DNA of 64,000 nt from Chloroflexota bacterium. Its GTDB lineage: Bacteria; Chloroflexota; Anaerolineae; Anaerolineales; Anaerolineaceae. The notes below the pieces were generated by a model. That model saw nothing but the letters and a program-made list of their open reading frames with translations, searched no databases and was not told where the DNA came from. Location: NCBI GenBank assembly GCA_016887485.1, contig CP069394.1, positions 620,001 through 684,000 of the forward strand. Reading direction: 5' to 3'. Of the stretch, positions 34,307 to 43,727 are shown in pieces; position 1 is the first letter of the stretch; every line of letters begins with the position of its first letter. The position numbers and the translations under genes are program-made.

Positions 34307-35654
34307 GATCGGCCTCCTGCAATACGGCGACAAGGTCGTCTATATCGTCTTTGGAGATCTTTTCCGTGACAGCGATGAGCATCTTGTTCTTCATGTCCGG
34401 GTAATCCTGGCTGAGGTCATACCCGCCCAGGATCCAGTGTTCCTGTAGATGGTCGTTGATCATGCTGACGGGTTTCGGCGTGGTTAACACGAATTCGTGG
34501 AAGAAGGGGGTATCCGGGAAAGCCAGTTCATAGCCGTCAATTTTACTGATCTGTTCCGCAGCGTAATGGGCCTTTTGATAGCAGAGATCGGCAACTTGTT
34601 TGAACCCTGCCTTGCCCAGCAAACTGAGGTAAACCGTCGCGGCGAGGACCATCAAACCCTGATTGGTGCAGATATTGGATGTGGATTTCTCGCGGCGGAT
34701 ATGTTGTTCGCGCGCTGTGAGCGTGAGGACGAAGGCGCGTTCACCTGCTTCGTCAACCGTCTCACCGACTAGGCGGCCGGCCAGCTTGCGGACATATTTA
34801 TCTTTGACGGTGAAAATACCGAGATAGGGGCCACCATAGGAGAGGGGGATGCCAAGGGGTTGGCCTTCGCCAACTGCGATATCGACATCAAAGTCTCCGG
34901 GCGGTTTGAGAAGACCCAGTGCGGTGGGGTTGAACACAAAAGCCACCAGTGCGCCTTGGCTATGGGCTGCTTCAACTAACTTCGTATAGTCAATAATGCG
35001 GCCGAAGAAATCGGGGTATTGGACAATGACGAGGGCGGTATCTTTGTCAATCAGAGCCAGCATTTTGTTGAGATCGCTGGATGTTCCCGCCGCCGGTTCG
35101 TCACCAATCACCTGGACATTTTCCAGGCCGGACATATAGGTGCGGAGTGTTTCGCGGTATTGGGGATTTACGGATCGCGAGACCAAGATTTTCTTTCGTT
35201 TCCCGCGGAAGAAATGATAGGCCAGATTGGCAGCCTCAGCGGTTGCGGTGGCGCCATCGTAATGTGAGGCGTTGCTCACATCCATGCCTGTCAATTCCGT
35301 CATCAGGGATTGGAATTCGAAAATGGCCTGGAGGGTTCCTTGAGATACTTCAGGTTGATAGGGGGTGTAGGCGGTATAAAACTCACCGCGGCGCAGGATC
35401 ATATCCACTGCGGCCGGGATGTAATGATTATATGCGCCGGCCCCGAGGAATGAGACGAACTCATCCGTTGTGGCGTTAGCCGAAGCGATTTCCTTAAGTT
35501 CTGAGGCAATTTCCATTTCGGAAAGACCCTCAGGTATGTTTAGTTCCGGATAACGGAAATTTTCCGGAACCTTGTCGAAAAGCTCTTCGATTGTCTCAGC
35601 CCCAATAACCTTCAGCATCTCCTCAATTTCTTGGGGAGTGTGAGGGGTGAACAT
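34299..35654 (-). CDS. gcvPA: Glycine dehydrogenase (decarboxylating) subunit 1
   Basis: 451 residues, the N-terminal half of the split P-protein. Typical segments: FLGAGAYNHYIPAAVD, TAYTPYQPEVSQGTLQ, MDVSNASHYDGATATAEA, and GRLVGETVDEAGERAFVLTL. It starts with an ATG that shares one base with the gcvH stop (TAATG) and its last codons carry the Shine-Dalgarno of gcvPB, so the three genes are translationally coupled. Confidence 0.97.
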   Translation of the reverse strand: MFTPHTPQEIEEMLKVIGAETIEELFDKVPENFRYPELNIPEGLSEMEIASELKEIASANATTDEFVSFLGAGAYNHYIPAAVDMILRRGEFYTAYTPYQPEVSQGTLQAIFEFQSLMTELTGMDVSNASHYDGATATAEAANLAYHFFRGKRKKILVSRSVNPQYRETLRTYMSGLENVQVIGDEPAAGTSSDLNKMLALIDKDTALVIVQYPDFFGRIIDYTKLVEAAHSQGALVAFVFNPTALGLLKPPGDFDVDIAVGEGQPLGIPLSYGGPYLGIFTVKDKYVRKLAGRLVGETVDEAGERAFVLTLTAREQHIRREKSTSNICTNQGLMVLAATVYLSLLGKAGFKQVADLCYQKAHYAAEQISKIDGYELAFPDTPFFHEFVLTTPKPVSMINDHLQEHWILGGYDLSQDYPDMKNKMLIAVTEKISKDDIDDLVAVLQEADHD

Positions 35655-36046
35655 TATCCCTCACGGCTTTCATTGTAGGCGTCGTAGGCGTCTGCATCCA
35701 TCAGATCATCCAACTGGGCAGGATCGGACAGTTTCATTTTGAGCAGCCAGCCCTTGTCATAGGGATCTGAGTTCAAGGTTTCCGGATTTTCAGTAACGGC
35801 TTCATTGATCTCAATAATTTCGCCATCGGCGGGGAAGTTCACATCGGCGGCAGCTTTCACTGACTCAACAGTGGCAATAGCGTCGCCCTTGCTGACGGTG
35901 TCACCGGGTTCAACAGCGAGTTCGACATAGACGACATCGGAAAGCTGTTCCTGAGCGTAGTCGGAGATACCAATTGTGGCGACATCACCCTCAAGTTTGA
36001 CCCATTCGTCTGTTTTTGCGTATTTTAATCCCATTGGTGTGCTCAT
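35654..36046 (-). CDS. gcvH: Glycine cleavage system H protein
   Basis: 130 residues, lipoyl carrier of the glycine cleavage system. The lipoylated lysine is in TVESVKAAADVNFPADGEI (about residue 65). The gene is first in the operon and is preceded by a glycine riboswitch, so it responds to glycine. gcvT (the T protein) is not in the window. Confidence 0.97.
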   Translation of the reverse strand: MSTPMGLKYAKTDEWVKLEGDVATIGISDYAQEQLSDVVYVELAVEPGDTVSKGDAIATVESVKAAADVNFPADGEIIEINEAVTENPETLNSDPYDKGWLLKMKLSDPAQLDDLMDADAYDAYNESREG

Positions 36047-36160
36047 GTAATTACTCCTAAAATTAAATTATGGACAAAGAATTCAGCGTGTCCTCTGTCA
36101 ATCTGCCTTTGGGATCCATTCGTCATCCGAAGCGGTTGCCGGTATTTCAGAGGTGTCTAT

Positions 36161-36244
36161 TTAATGGGTCCATTTACCTGAGAGTTTCAGCTTGTGGCCT
36201 TGCCCCTTCGGTGCCGTCCAAAATCGGCGGACTCTTCCCATTAA
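36161..36244 (-). promoter_or_regulatory. Glycine riboswitch aptamer
   Basis: On the minus strand, upstream of gcvH. The base stem is a perfect 8-bp pairing of 36161-36168 with 36237-36244. Inside are the conserved glycine-aptamer elements GGGAAGAGTCC, CACCGAAGGGGCAA and AACTCTCAGGTAAATGGACC. Only one full aptamer is recognisable. Between it and gcvH, CCTCTG (36150-36155) and CAGAGG frame a smaller folded segment that may be a vestigial ('ghost') second aptamer or the expression platform. It controls gcvH-gcvPA-gcvPB in response to glycine. Confidence 0.9.
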
Positions 36245-36439
36245 CTTCCAACAGTTGCCAAATGAATTTTAAAAGCTGCTTAAGTAAATGTCAAGCATGC
36301 ATCGGTCTATTTGATATTCGTTTTGTAAGCGGATAGTCATTCTGAATGGTTGGTATAGGTGTGATTTGGGTTTGATATTGCAAGCGAGAAATGATGTATA
36401 TTAAAACTATGGTTTAGTGTTATTTATTGGAGGGTACAA

Positions 36440-37075
36440 ATGGCTGAATCAAAAGTTGCTCATAACGAAGAACCGATCCGCTTATTCAAAGCTGATTTCC
36501 TGGAATTCTTTACGCACATCAGCCCAATCGCGGTGTTGGTGATTTGGGTACCAGTTGTCGGATATTTCCTTTATCGCAGCATCGCTTTGGATGGCAGCGG
36601 AGCATTAACCATCGTGCTGGGCTTTCTTTTGGGTTTGTTCCTGTGGACTTTCGCAGAATACACCTTGCACCGTTTCCTGTTCCATTTCCCGCCGAAGAAT
36701 GAATGGCAGAAGCGGCTCTCATTCCTGATGCACGGCGTTCACCATGCGCAGCCACGGGATAAGACCCGCCTGGTGATGCCGCCGGCAGTGAGTATACCCC
36801 TGGCTTTGGTGTTTTTCGGCCTCTATTATCTCCTCTTCACTTATGTTCTGATGGCCCCGAATTGGGTGTCGCCGGTGTTTTCGGGATTTATAACGGGATA
36901 TATAGCTTATGACATGATCCACTATGGCACGCATCATTTTCCAATCAAAAAGGGTTATTTTCGTATGGTTCGGCACAACCATATGCATCATCACTTCCAG
37001 ACCCCGGATAAACGCTTTGGTGTCTCCAATCCCTTATGGGATTATGTGTTCAATACAATGCCCCCTGAAAAATAA
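36440..37075 (+). CDS. Fatty acid hydroxylase superfamily membrane protein
   Basis: 211 residues with four main hydrophobic segments (about 25-45, 52-75, 117-138, 140-160). Histidine boxes for a di-iron site: HRFLFH, HGVHH, HYGTHH and HNHMHHHFQ. The layout matches the short fatty acid 2-hydroxylase/sterol desaturase-like family. Products of such enzymes are hydroxylated lipids; they need oxygen, which is curious in an otherwise anaerobe-like gene set, so activity or electron acceptor is uncertain. GGAGGG precedes the ATG. A bidirectional terminator separates it from the ABC exporter genes. Confidence 0.88.
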   Translation: MAESKVAHNEEPIRLFKADFLEFFTHISPIAVLVIWVPVVGYFLYRSIALDGSGALTIVLGFLLGLFLWTFAEYTLHRFLFHFPPKNEWQKRLSFLMHGVHHAQPRDKTRLVMPPAVSIPLALVFFGLYYLLFTYVLMAPNWVSPVFSGFITGYIAYDMIHYGTHHFPIKKGYFRMVRHNHMHHHFQTPDKRFGVSNPLWDYVFNTMPPEK

Positions 37076-37090
37076 GTTGTTTTGAAATAG

Positions 37091-37118
37091 AAAAGCGCCC
37101 AAGAGGGCGCTTTTTGAT
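37091..37118. terminator. Bidirectional terminator
   Basis: 10-bp perfect stem AAAAGCGCCC (37091-37100) with GGGCGCTTTT (37105-37114), 4-base loop; T run on both strands. It ends transcription of the hydroxylase gene and of the ABC exporter operon. Confidence 0.93.
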
Positions 37119-37133
37119 GTCAATATAATGGGG

Positions 37134-38951
37134 CTATTTTCTGACGTATTTTTTCGACTCTTCCACATAAGCCAGGGACTGGTGGCGGAAGTAGGTGTTA
37201 TAGAGTTCAGCGTAATGCTTGCCTTGCGACAGAAGGTCCTGGTGGTTACCCGCTTCAATGATCTCGCCTTGGCGCATGACCAGGATCCGGTCTGCAGATT
37301 TCACGGTGGAAAGGCGGTGGGCGATCAGGATGCTGGTGGTCTCCGCAAGGATCAAATCCAAGGCGGTTTGGATCTGGGTTTCGGTGAAGGGATCAATGCT
37401 GGCAGTGGCCTCGTCTAGGATGAAGATGGAGGGTTTCTGCATCAGAACCCGCATCAGGGCAACGAGTTGCCGCTGGCCCATCGAGAGCTGTGAACCGCGC
37501 TCTCCCACCTCGGTATCTAAACCGTTTGGCAGCGTTTCCAGCCATTCCCCGTCCCCTATTTGCCGTGCAATCCGCAGGATGTCATGTTTGGCGCAGCCGG
37601 GGCAGCCATAATTGATATTATCCTCAACGGTACCTGAAAACAGGAAAGGCACCTGGGAGACGATCCCCATTTGGCGGCGGAGGGCAATCAGATTGAAGCG
37701 GCGGATATCAATCCCATCGATCAGGATTTCGCCACCCTGGAATTCGTAAAAACGGGTGATCAGGCGGCCGATGGAGGTTTTCCCGGCACCAGTATGCCCT
37801 ACGAGGGCTAATGTTTCCCCCGGTTTGATATGCAGAGAGAAGTCTTGCAGGATGGGTTCGTCCGGTGTATAGCTGAAATCCACATGGTTCATATCAATCC
37901 GGCCAAGCAAGCGATCTGGTTTGATATCTTCCACCTGTTTGACGGAATGTTTTGCGTCAATCAGGGCGAAGATGCGTTCTGCCGCTGAAAGGCCAGTCTG
38001 CACCTGAGTCCAGAAAGAGGAAATGCTCATTACGGGGAAGAGGAACCTGTCCAGAGTTGAGAGAAAAAGGTACCATGCGCCAGCTGTCACGAGCCCTTGC
38101 AGGACGGTCATTGCCCCATAATATACCAGCAAGGCCGTGGCGATCCCACCGACCGTGCGGAGGATCGGGAAGACTATGGAGAGGATGAAACCACGCCGAA
38201 TATTGACCTTGTATGAGGTCTGGTTGGCTTCGTCAAATTCTTTGTAAATTGCTTCTTCCTGGCGGAAGTTTTTGGCAATGGCGATCCCGCTGACCGTTTC
38301 CTTGATGGTGGAATTGACGTTGGCCATTGCCCGCATACCCTCGCGGGTCACCTTACGGGCGGCATGGCGATATTGGAGCACCAGGACAAAGAGCAGCGGC
38401 ACGAGGATGAAAATCGCCAATGCCAATCGCCATTCTGTTTGCAATAGGATGACACCCAGGATAATGGACGTGAAGAGGTGCATGAGCACGTCGGTCGTGA
38501 TGGTGACCAGTTGACCAAATTCACGTGTGTCGGATGTGATCCGAGAGACGATCTTGCCGGAGGAGAAATTATCGTGAAAAGATAAGTCCTGGCGCACCGA
38601 GGCTTTGAAGGCATCGGTGGAAAGTTGTCGGGAGAGCTCTGCAATGGTCCGTGCTGAATTACGGCGCAGCAACAGGTTGCACACCCAGCTGACGAGTCCA
38701 AGCGCCAACACGATGCAGGAGAGGGTTAGGATGAACTGGGTGGAAACAGTCTCGGCGGTCACCTGGTCCAATCCTTTTGCTACAATGACCGGAGTCGCGG
38801 CTTCAATGGAGGCTCGAAAGATGATTGTGATAACAATGACAATCAAGCGCTGAGATTGTACCTTGAAGTAATCAACAATTCTCTTCAAGAGTTTTTTGTC
38901 GGTATATTGACGGTCGTATTGTTCTGCGCCTAAGCCTGAAAAGAAACCCAT
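37134..38951 (-). CDS. ABC exporter half-transporter, canonical catalytic glutamate
   Basis: 605 residues. N-terminal membrane domain with six helices (about 35-330) and a C-terminal ATPase domain (about 350-590). Walker A VGHTGAGKTSIGRL, Q-loop, signature LSMGQRQLVALMRVL (non-canonical LSMGQ in place of LSGGQ), Walker B IFILDEA with the catalytic Glu, H-loop IAHRLSTV. Together with the gene just upstream (2 bases apart) it forms a heterodimeric exporter: its canonical Walker site pairs with the canonical signature of the partner. Substrates of such exporters are drugs, lipids or peptides; none can be inferred. Confidence 0.92.
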   Translation of the reverse strand: MGFFSGLGAEQYDRQYTDKKLLKRIVDYFKVQSQRLIVIVITIIFRASIEAATPVIVAKGLDQVTAETVSTQFILTLSCIVLALGLVSWVCNLLLRRNSARTIAELSRQLSTDAFKASVRQDLSFHDNFSSGKIVSRITSDTREFGQLVTITTDVLMHLFTSIILGVILLQTEWRLALAIFILVPLLFVLVLQYRHAARKVTREGMRAMANVNSTIKETVSGIAIAKNFRQEEAIYKEFDEANQTSYKVNIRRGFILSIVFPILRTVGGIATALLVYYGAMTVLQGLVTAGAWYLFLSTLDRFLFPVMSISSFWTQVQTGLSAAERIFALIDAKHSVKQVEDIKPDRLLGRIDMNHVDFSYTPDEPILQDFSLHIKPGETLALVGHTGAGKTSIGRLITRFYEFQGGEILIDGIDIRRFNLIALRRQMGIVSQVPFLFSGTVEDNINYGCPGCAKHDILRIARQIGDGEWLETLPNGLDTEVGERGSQLSMGQRQLVALMRVLMQKPSIFILDEATASIDPFTETQIQTALDLILAETTSILIAHRLSTVKSADRILVMRQGEIIEAGNHQDLLSQGKHYAELYNTYFRHQSLAYVEESKKYVRK

Positions 38952-38953
38952 AA

Positions 38954-40723
38954 TTACTCGCTAAATATCTTCTGGTAAGAAGGTGATGTTTGCATTAACT
39001 CTTCATGCGTTCCGATTGCTGAGATCTTGCCTTTGCGCATGACGACGATTTGATTGGCCCACCGGATCTGGGATAGGCGGTGGGTGATGATCAGCGTGGT
39101 GCGACCCTCTGCAGCCCGGAAGATGGCTTGCTGGATCTTGTCCTCGGTCTCGCTGTCAATCGCACTTGTCGAATCGTCCAGGATCAGGATACGAGGCGAG
39201 GTCAGGAAGGCACGGGCCAGGGCCAGACGCTGGCGCTGACCACCGGAAAGGGTCGTGCCGCGTTCACCGATGATGGTGTCGTAGCCGTTCTCAAACGAGA
39301 GGATAAATTCATGCGCCTGAGCCTCTTTAGCTGCCTGAATGATTTCATCCCGGGTGGCGTCCGGTTTACCAAAGGCGATATTATCCGCAATGGAGCGGGA
39401 GAAGAGGAAGATGTCCTGTTCAATGATGGAGATTTGGTTACGTAAGGCTTCCAAATACCAATCCCTAACATCTACACCATCCACTTTGACTGAGCCTGAA
39501 CGCACATCAAATGTTCGGTTGATCAACTTGACCAGGGAGGTCTTGCCGGAGCCGGTTTGACCCACGATGGCAACTGTCTGGCCTGGCGTGATCTTGATGT
39601 TTATTTTCTCCAGGCAGGTTTCTTCGTCGTTGTAGCCGAAGGACACGTGATCGAAGGTGATCTCACCTGTAATTGGCTTATCATAGCCTGTAACGTTCTG
39701 ATCCAGTTTGTTTTCTGTATTCATCAATTGCAGGATCCGGCGAGCACCGGCAAATCCCAGGGAGATTTGGGAGTAAGCGAACAGGGAGGTGAAGGTGGGG
39801 AAGCCGAGAAGAGAGAGGGTGCCAAAATAGGAGATAACATCCCCGATATTGATCGCCCCTTGCTGCAGGAGGTACAACGCATGACCCAGACCAAGCGCCA
39901 TGGTGATGCCCAATAGGAGCATCGGCAAGAAGCGACTTTCGATATCACCCTGAAAGACGGATGCGTCTCGGTAGGCGATGGCGTTATCACGGAACCGATT
40001 GATTTCAGCATCTTCCTGGGCGGAACCTTTGACAATTTCAACACCGTCGATGGCTTCCGCCAAACGGCTGTTAAGTTGACCAAAATTCTGACGAACGGTG
40101 TTGGTTACAGGATTGAGGATTCTCAGGTAATGCCAGAGTGCGAGAACGTAAAGAACGATAAAAAATGTTGGCGCAACGATTAACGCGGGATTGTAACTTG
40201 GCCCGACGAAGAGCGGGATAAAGAGGAAATTCAATGAGCCGATCACCAGATTGAACCCAGGGCTGAACATGTAATTTACTTCGCGAACATCATTGGTTGC
40301 CCTTGCCATCAAATCGCCAACGGATTGGAGGTTGTGGAAGGTCATACTCTTACCCAGAAGGTTCACATAGAGTTCCTGGCGAACTACGCGTTCAATTTTC
40401 TGTGCGATGATCTCGAAGCCAAAATTACGGGTGAATTGCAGGAAACCTCGAAGGACTTGCGAAAGCCCAATGATCAGGGCATAGCGTCCGATAATGGCGA
40501 GCGAGGGGGAGCCTTTAATCACCTCATTGAAGGCCTTGCCGATATAGATCGGCACAACGCCGGCCAGGGCGGCATTGCTGATCGCACCGATCAGGGCCAT
40601 GATGATCCAGGGCCATTGGTGAATGGCATGAGAGGAGATCCAAAGACCTGCTGAGTTTCGATTGGTCTTGTATTTTGTCTTGAAACTGAATTCAGAGATA
40701 TTATCTGCGGCTTGTACTGTCAT
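38954..40723 (-). CDS. ABC exporter half-transporter, degenerate ATP site
   Basis: 589 residues, same domain order as its partner: membrane domain (about 30-325) and ATPase (about 345-580). Walker A VGQTGSGKTSLVKL, signature TLSGGQRQRLALARAFL (canonical), Walker B ILILDDS: the catalytic Glu is replaced by Asp. So its own ATP site is degenerate, and the partner's LSMGQ signature belongs to the same site, whereas the other site is fully canonical. This matches the asymmetric type (TM287/288-like). Its start overlaps the end of tex by four bases (ATGA), so the two are translationally coupled. Confidence 0.93.
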   Translation of the reverse strand: MTVQAADNISEFSFKTKYKTNRNSAGLWISSHAIHQWPWIIMALIGAISNAALAGVVPIYIGKAFNEVIKGSPSLAIIGRYALIIGLSQVLRGFLQFTRNFGFEIIAQKIERVVRQELYVNLLGKSMTFHNLQSVGDLMARATNDVREVNYMFSPGFNLVIGSLNFLFIPLFVGPSYNPALIVAPTFFIVLYVLALWHYLRILNPVTNTVRQNFGQLNSRLAEAIDGVEIVKGSAQEDAEINRFRDNAIAYRDASVFQGDIESRFLPMLLLGITMALGLGHALYLLQQGAINIGDVISYFGTLSLLGFPTFTSLFAYSQISLGFAGARRILQLMNTENKLDQNVTGYDKPITGEITFDHVSFGYNDEETCLEKINIKITPGQTVAIVGQTGSGKTSLVKLINRTFDVRSGSVKVDGVDVRDWYLEALRNQISIIEQDIFLFSRSIADNIAFGKPDATRDEIIQAAKEAQAHEFILSFENGYDTIIGERGTTLSGGQRQRLALARAFLTSPRILILDDSTSAIDSETEDKIQQAIFRAAEGRTTLIITHRLSQIRWANQIVVMRKGKISAIGTHEELMQTSPSYQKIFSE

Positions 40724-42861
40724 GAAGGGTTGCTATCTTTCATTTCCAGGGCAATCCGATTCCGATCCTTGTCGATGGATTGAATGATGACATCTATGAT
40801 GTCCCCGACCTGTAATTGGATTTGACGCGGAATTCTTGAACGATGGAGGAGACCATCGGTTTTGACGCCAATATCAACGAAGGCGCCAAAATCAACGACA
40901 TTCCGAATTGTACCCTTTAATTGCATCCCTGGTGTCAGGTCATCCATTTTCAATACATCCACGCGTAAAATAGGTTTGGGGAGGTCTTCCCGGGGGTCAC
41001 GGCCAGGGCGAGCGATCTCATCCAGGATGTCCGTCAGGGTTGGGACGCCAGTGTTCACGGATTTCGCCAGGGCGTTGAGGTCGGTGTATTCCGTAAATTT
41101 TTGGACACGTTTGATCCGGTCAGAAGTGGATGTGATTTCAGGTAACTGGAGTCTATCTAAAACTTTGGTAGCGACGTCATAGCTTTCAGGATGGATGGCT
41201 GTGGCATCCAGTGGGTTGGCCCCTTCACGGATGCGGAGGAAGCCGGCAGCTTGCTCAAAGGACTTTGGTCCCATACCTGGGACATTCTTGACGGCTTCCC
41301 GGGTTTGGAATGGGCCGTTTTCTTCGCGGTATTGAACAACCTTTTCCGCCAGACTGGGGCCAATCCCCACGATGTGCGTGAGCAGGGCACTGGAAGCTGT
41401 ATTTAGCTCCACGCCAACCGAGTTCACAACCGACTCGACCACTTGATTCAGAGCGTTATTGAGGTTTGCCTGGTTGACATCATGTTGATATAAGCCGACG
41501 CCGATGGATTTCGGGTCGATCTTGACCAACTCCGCCAGTGGGTCCTGCACACGGCGGCCAATGGAGACAGCGCCGCGAATCGAGACATCCAGATCTGGGA
41601 ATTCCTTGCGGGCCAGTTTGCTGGCGCTATAGACACTAGCGCCGGCTTCACTGGTGATCAGGTAGTGTAGATTGGCATTCTCCTGGGTGATTTCAGCAGC
41701 CAGCATCTCCGTCTCGCGTGAAGCGGTGCCATTGCCGATCACAATCAGCGTAATATGGTATTTTGCAACCAGAGCATTGATGATCTGTTTGGCCTTGTCG
41801 CGTTGATTTTGAGGTGGATGGGGGTAGATGGTTCCGGTTTCCAGTAATTTTCCGGTCTCATCAATCACAGCAATCTTGCTGCCGGTACGAAAGCCCGGGT
41901 CAATGGCCAAGATCACCTGATCCGCCAAGGGCGGCTGGGTCAGCAAGGCTTTGAGATTCTTGGCGAAGAGGTCAATGGCGTGGGTGTCTGCGTCCTCCGT
42001 CAGTGAGTTGCGAATATCACGTTCAATGGATGGCAGGAGCAGGCGGTTGGCGCAATCATCCGAGGCTTCGTTGAGCGCGTCAAAGAAGAGGGAACGGCGA
42101 TTGGGTGAAAATTGGGAGCGAATGGCCGTACGCCAATCGCGTTCATCTATGGTGATCTTCACCCGCAGGATTTTCTCGCGCTCACCTCGATTGAGGGCCA
42201 GGACCTGATGGGGACGGAGGTATTTCAGAGCGCATTCGAATTGGTAGTAAATTTGGAAGACTTCCCGTTCATCTTTGACGTCCGGCACCTTTTCGGAAGA
42301 AATCTTCCCGAATTTTAGTCCCTTTTCTCGAGTAAGTTGTCGGACCAGGGCATTTTCACTGATTTCTTCCGCCACGATGTCTTTCGCTCCGGCCAGAGCA
42401 TCTTCCATTGAGGTCACCTGATCGGTCAGGAAGGGCTTGACTAAAGCGGATAAACTTTGATTCTTTTTCTGTTGCTCGATAATCAACGTCGCAAGGGGTT
42501 CTAGGCCTTTTTCGCGGGCAATCATCGCACGCGTGCGTCGTTTGGGCCGGTAGGGTTGGTAGAGGTCCTCCAGGGCGGTCATGGTTGAGGCTTCGAGAAT
42601 GGATTGTTTCAGTTCGTCGGTGAGTTTGCCTTGTTCAGAAATGGTTTGAAGGATGATTTCCCGACGTTCCTCAAGGCTCTTCAGCCGTTCCCAGGTCTCA
42701 TTGATATTACGGATCTGTTCTTCGTCAAGCGTTCCGGTCACTTCTTTGCGGTAACGGGCGATAAAGGGGATGGTGTTGCCCTGATCGAGTAGATCAATAG
42801 TGTTTTGGACTTTGCCAACGGGGAGGTTTAGTTGTGCTGCAATGGTTTTGATCAAGTTCAT
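40720..42861 (-). CDS. tex: Tex family RNA-binding transcription accessory protein
   Basis: 713 residues, the normal length. Domains: N-terminal helical Tex domain (about 1-190, with NTIPFIARYRKEVTGTLDE), central YqgF-like nuclease fold (about 320-430, LADQVILAIDPGFRTGSKIA), helix-hairpin-helix region (about 480-560, VPGMGPKSFEQAAGFLRI) and a C-terminal S1 RNA-binding domain (about 635-705, GMQLKGTIRNVVDFGAFVDI). In other bacteria Tex acts in transcription and stress tolerance. First gene of the operon tex then two ABC half-transporters. Confidence 0.95.
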   Translation of the reverse strand: MNLIKTIAAQLNLPVGKVQNTIDLLDQGNTIPFIARYRKEVTGTLDEEQIRNINETWERLKSLEERREIILQTISEQGKLTDELKQSILEASTMTALEDLYQPYRPKRRTRAMIAREKGLEPLATLIIEQQKKNQSLSALVKPFLTDQVTSMEDALAGAKDIVAEEISENALVRQLTREKGLKFGKISSEKVPDVKDEREVFQIYYQFECALKYLRPHQVLALNRGEREKILRVKITIDERDWRTAIRSQFSPNRRSLFFDALNEASDDCANRLLLPSIERDIRNSLTEDADTHAIDLFAKNLKALLTQPPLADQVILAIDPGFRTGSKIAVIDETGKLLETGTIYPHPPQNQRDKAKQIINALVAKYHITLIVIGNGTASRETEMLAAEITQENANLHYLITSEAGASVYSASKLARKEFPDLDVSIRGAVSIGRRVQDPLAELVKIDPKSIGVGLYQHDVNQANLNNALNQVVESVVNSVGVELNTASSALLTHIVGIGPSLAEKVVQYREENGPFQTREAVKNVPGMGPKSFEQAAGFLRIREGANPLDATAIHPESYDVATKVLDRLQLPEITSTSDRIKRVQKFTEYTDLNALAKSVNTGVPTLTDILDEIARPGRDPREDLPKPILRVDVLKMDDLTPGMQLKGTIRNVVDFGAFVDIGVKTDGLLHRSRIPRQIQLQVGDIIDVIIQSIDKDRNRIALEMKDSNPS

Positions 42862-42933
42862 TGGATTGGCTTTCTAATTAAATTGATTTGACTGCCATTT
42901 TTGTTAGGAAGAATTGTAACACTCTTCGAATCG

Positions 42934-42962
42934 TTGACACCAAACGCACTTGGTGATATACT
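42934..42962 (+). promoter_or_regulatory. Promoter of the GntR-korAB operon
   Basis: TTGACA at 42934-42939, 17 bases, TATACT at 42957-42962. Transcription would begin near 42969, just before a repeat region at 42977-42994. Confidence 0.65.
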
Positions 42963-42976
42963 CGGTTTTATAATCA

Positions 42977-42995
42977 TCTGATTAATCTGATTAAT
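42977..42995. repeat. Tandem 9-bp repeat, candidate operator
   Basis: TCTGATTAA occurs twice in tandem (42977-42985 and 42986-42994), also forming two ATTAAT boxes three bases apart. It sits in the leader just after the expected transcription start and is a likely operator for the GntR protein encoded next. Confidence 0.5.
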
Positions 42996-43009
42996 TAGAA
43001 ATCGCCAAT

Positions 43010-43708
43010 ATGAAACGTCCACCTCTTTCCCACCAACTCTCCAGTTTTATGACGTATCTCGCGCGCCAGATGGCTGGCGGTGCCGAGACTCTGCCAAGTC
43101 TAAATGATTTAAGTGATGAGCTTGGAGTGAGTATCGCATCCTTGCGTGAGGCCCTGCAAGTTGCGCGGGCGATGGGGCTGGTGGAAGTCAAACCCCGTAC
43201 AGGGATCAAATGTTTGCCGTATCGGTTTGCCCCTGCTGTGACCAGGAGCCTGGCTTTTGCGGTGAGCGTGGAACCGGATTCGTTCCGACATTATTCCGAT
43301 CTTCGTAATCATGTCGAAGCGTCGTACTGGTACCAGGCGGTCAACTGCCTGACACCTAGTGATATTGAAGAGTTGCAGGATATTATCCGAATTGCTAATC
43401 AGAAGCTGCAATCGGATCCCATCCAAATCCCCCAAACAGAACATCGCCGACTGCATATGATCATTTATCGCCGGCTTGATAACGAATTTGTGCAAGGTAT
43501 CCTGGAGAGTTATTGGGATATCTATGATGCTGTTGGATTGAGCATCTATGAAGACCGGAAATACCTCGAACGTGTATGGCGTTACCATCAGCAGATGGTA
43601 GATGCCATCGCACGCCACGACCATTTGGCTGGCTATCAGGCCCTGATTGCCCATATGGACCTGCTTTTCCAGCGTGAAACGCAACATACTTACCTGCCTT
43701 TTGAATAG
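43010..43708 (+). CDS. GntR-family transcriptional regulator (FCD-like)
   Basis: 232 residues: N-terminal winged helix (about 10-70) with LPSLNDLSDELGVSIASLREALQVARAMGLVEVKPRTGI read as the recognition region (LNDLSDELGVSIASLREAL for the helix-turn-helix), and a C-terminal all-helix domain (about 90-220) with His residues that could bind a metal and a ligand. Operon with korA and korB, 19 bases from korA. It probably represses or activates the oxidoreductase in response to a 2-oxoacid or carboxylic acid. Confidence 0.88.
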   Translation: MKRPPLSHQLSSFMTYLARQMAGGAETLPSLNDLSDELGVSIASLREALQVARAMGLVEVKPRTGIKCLPYRFAPAVTRSLAFAVSVEPDSFRHYSDLRNHVEASYWYQAVNCLTPSDIEELQDIIRIANQKLQSDPIQIPQTEHRRLHMIIYRRLDNEFVQGILESYWDIYDAVGLSIYEDRKYLERVWRYHQQMVDAIARHDHLAGYQALIAHMDLLFQRETQHTYLPFE

Positions 43709-43727
43709 TCTTTAGGAAGGAGCCTAG

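Noticed and set aside
36070-36336. 88-residue plus-strand reading frame opposite the glycine riboswitch
   Set aside because: It lies antisense to a clearly conserved riboswitch and has no ribosome site or family signature.
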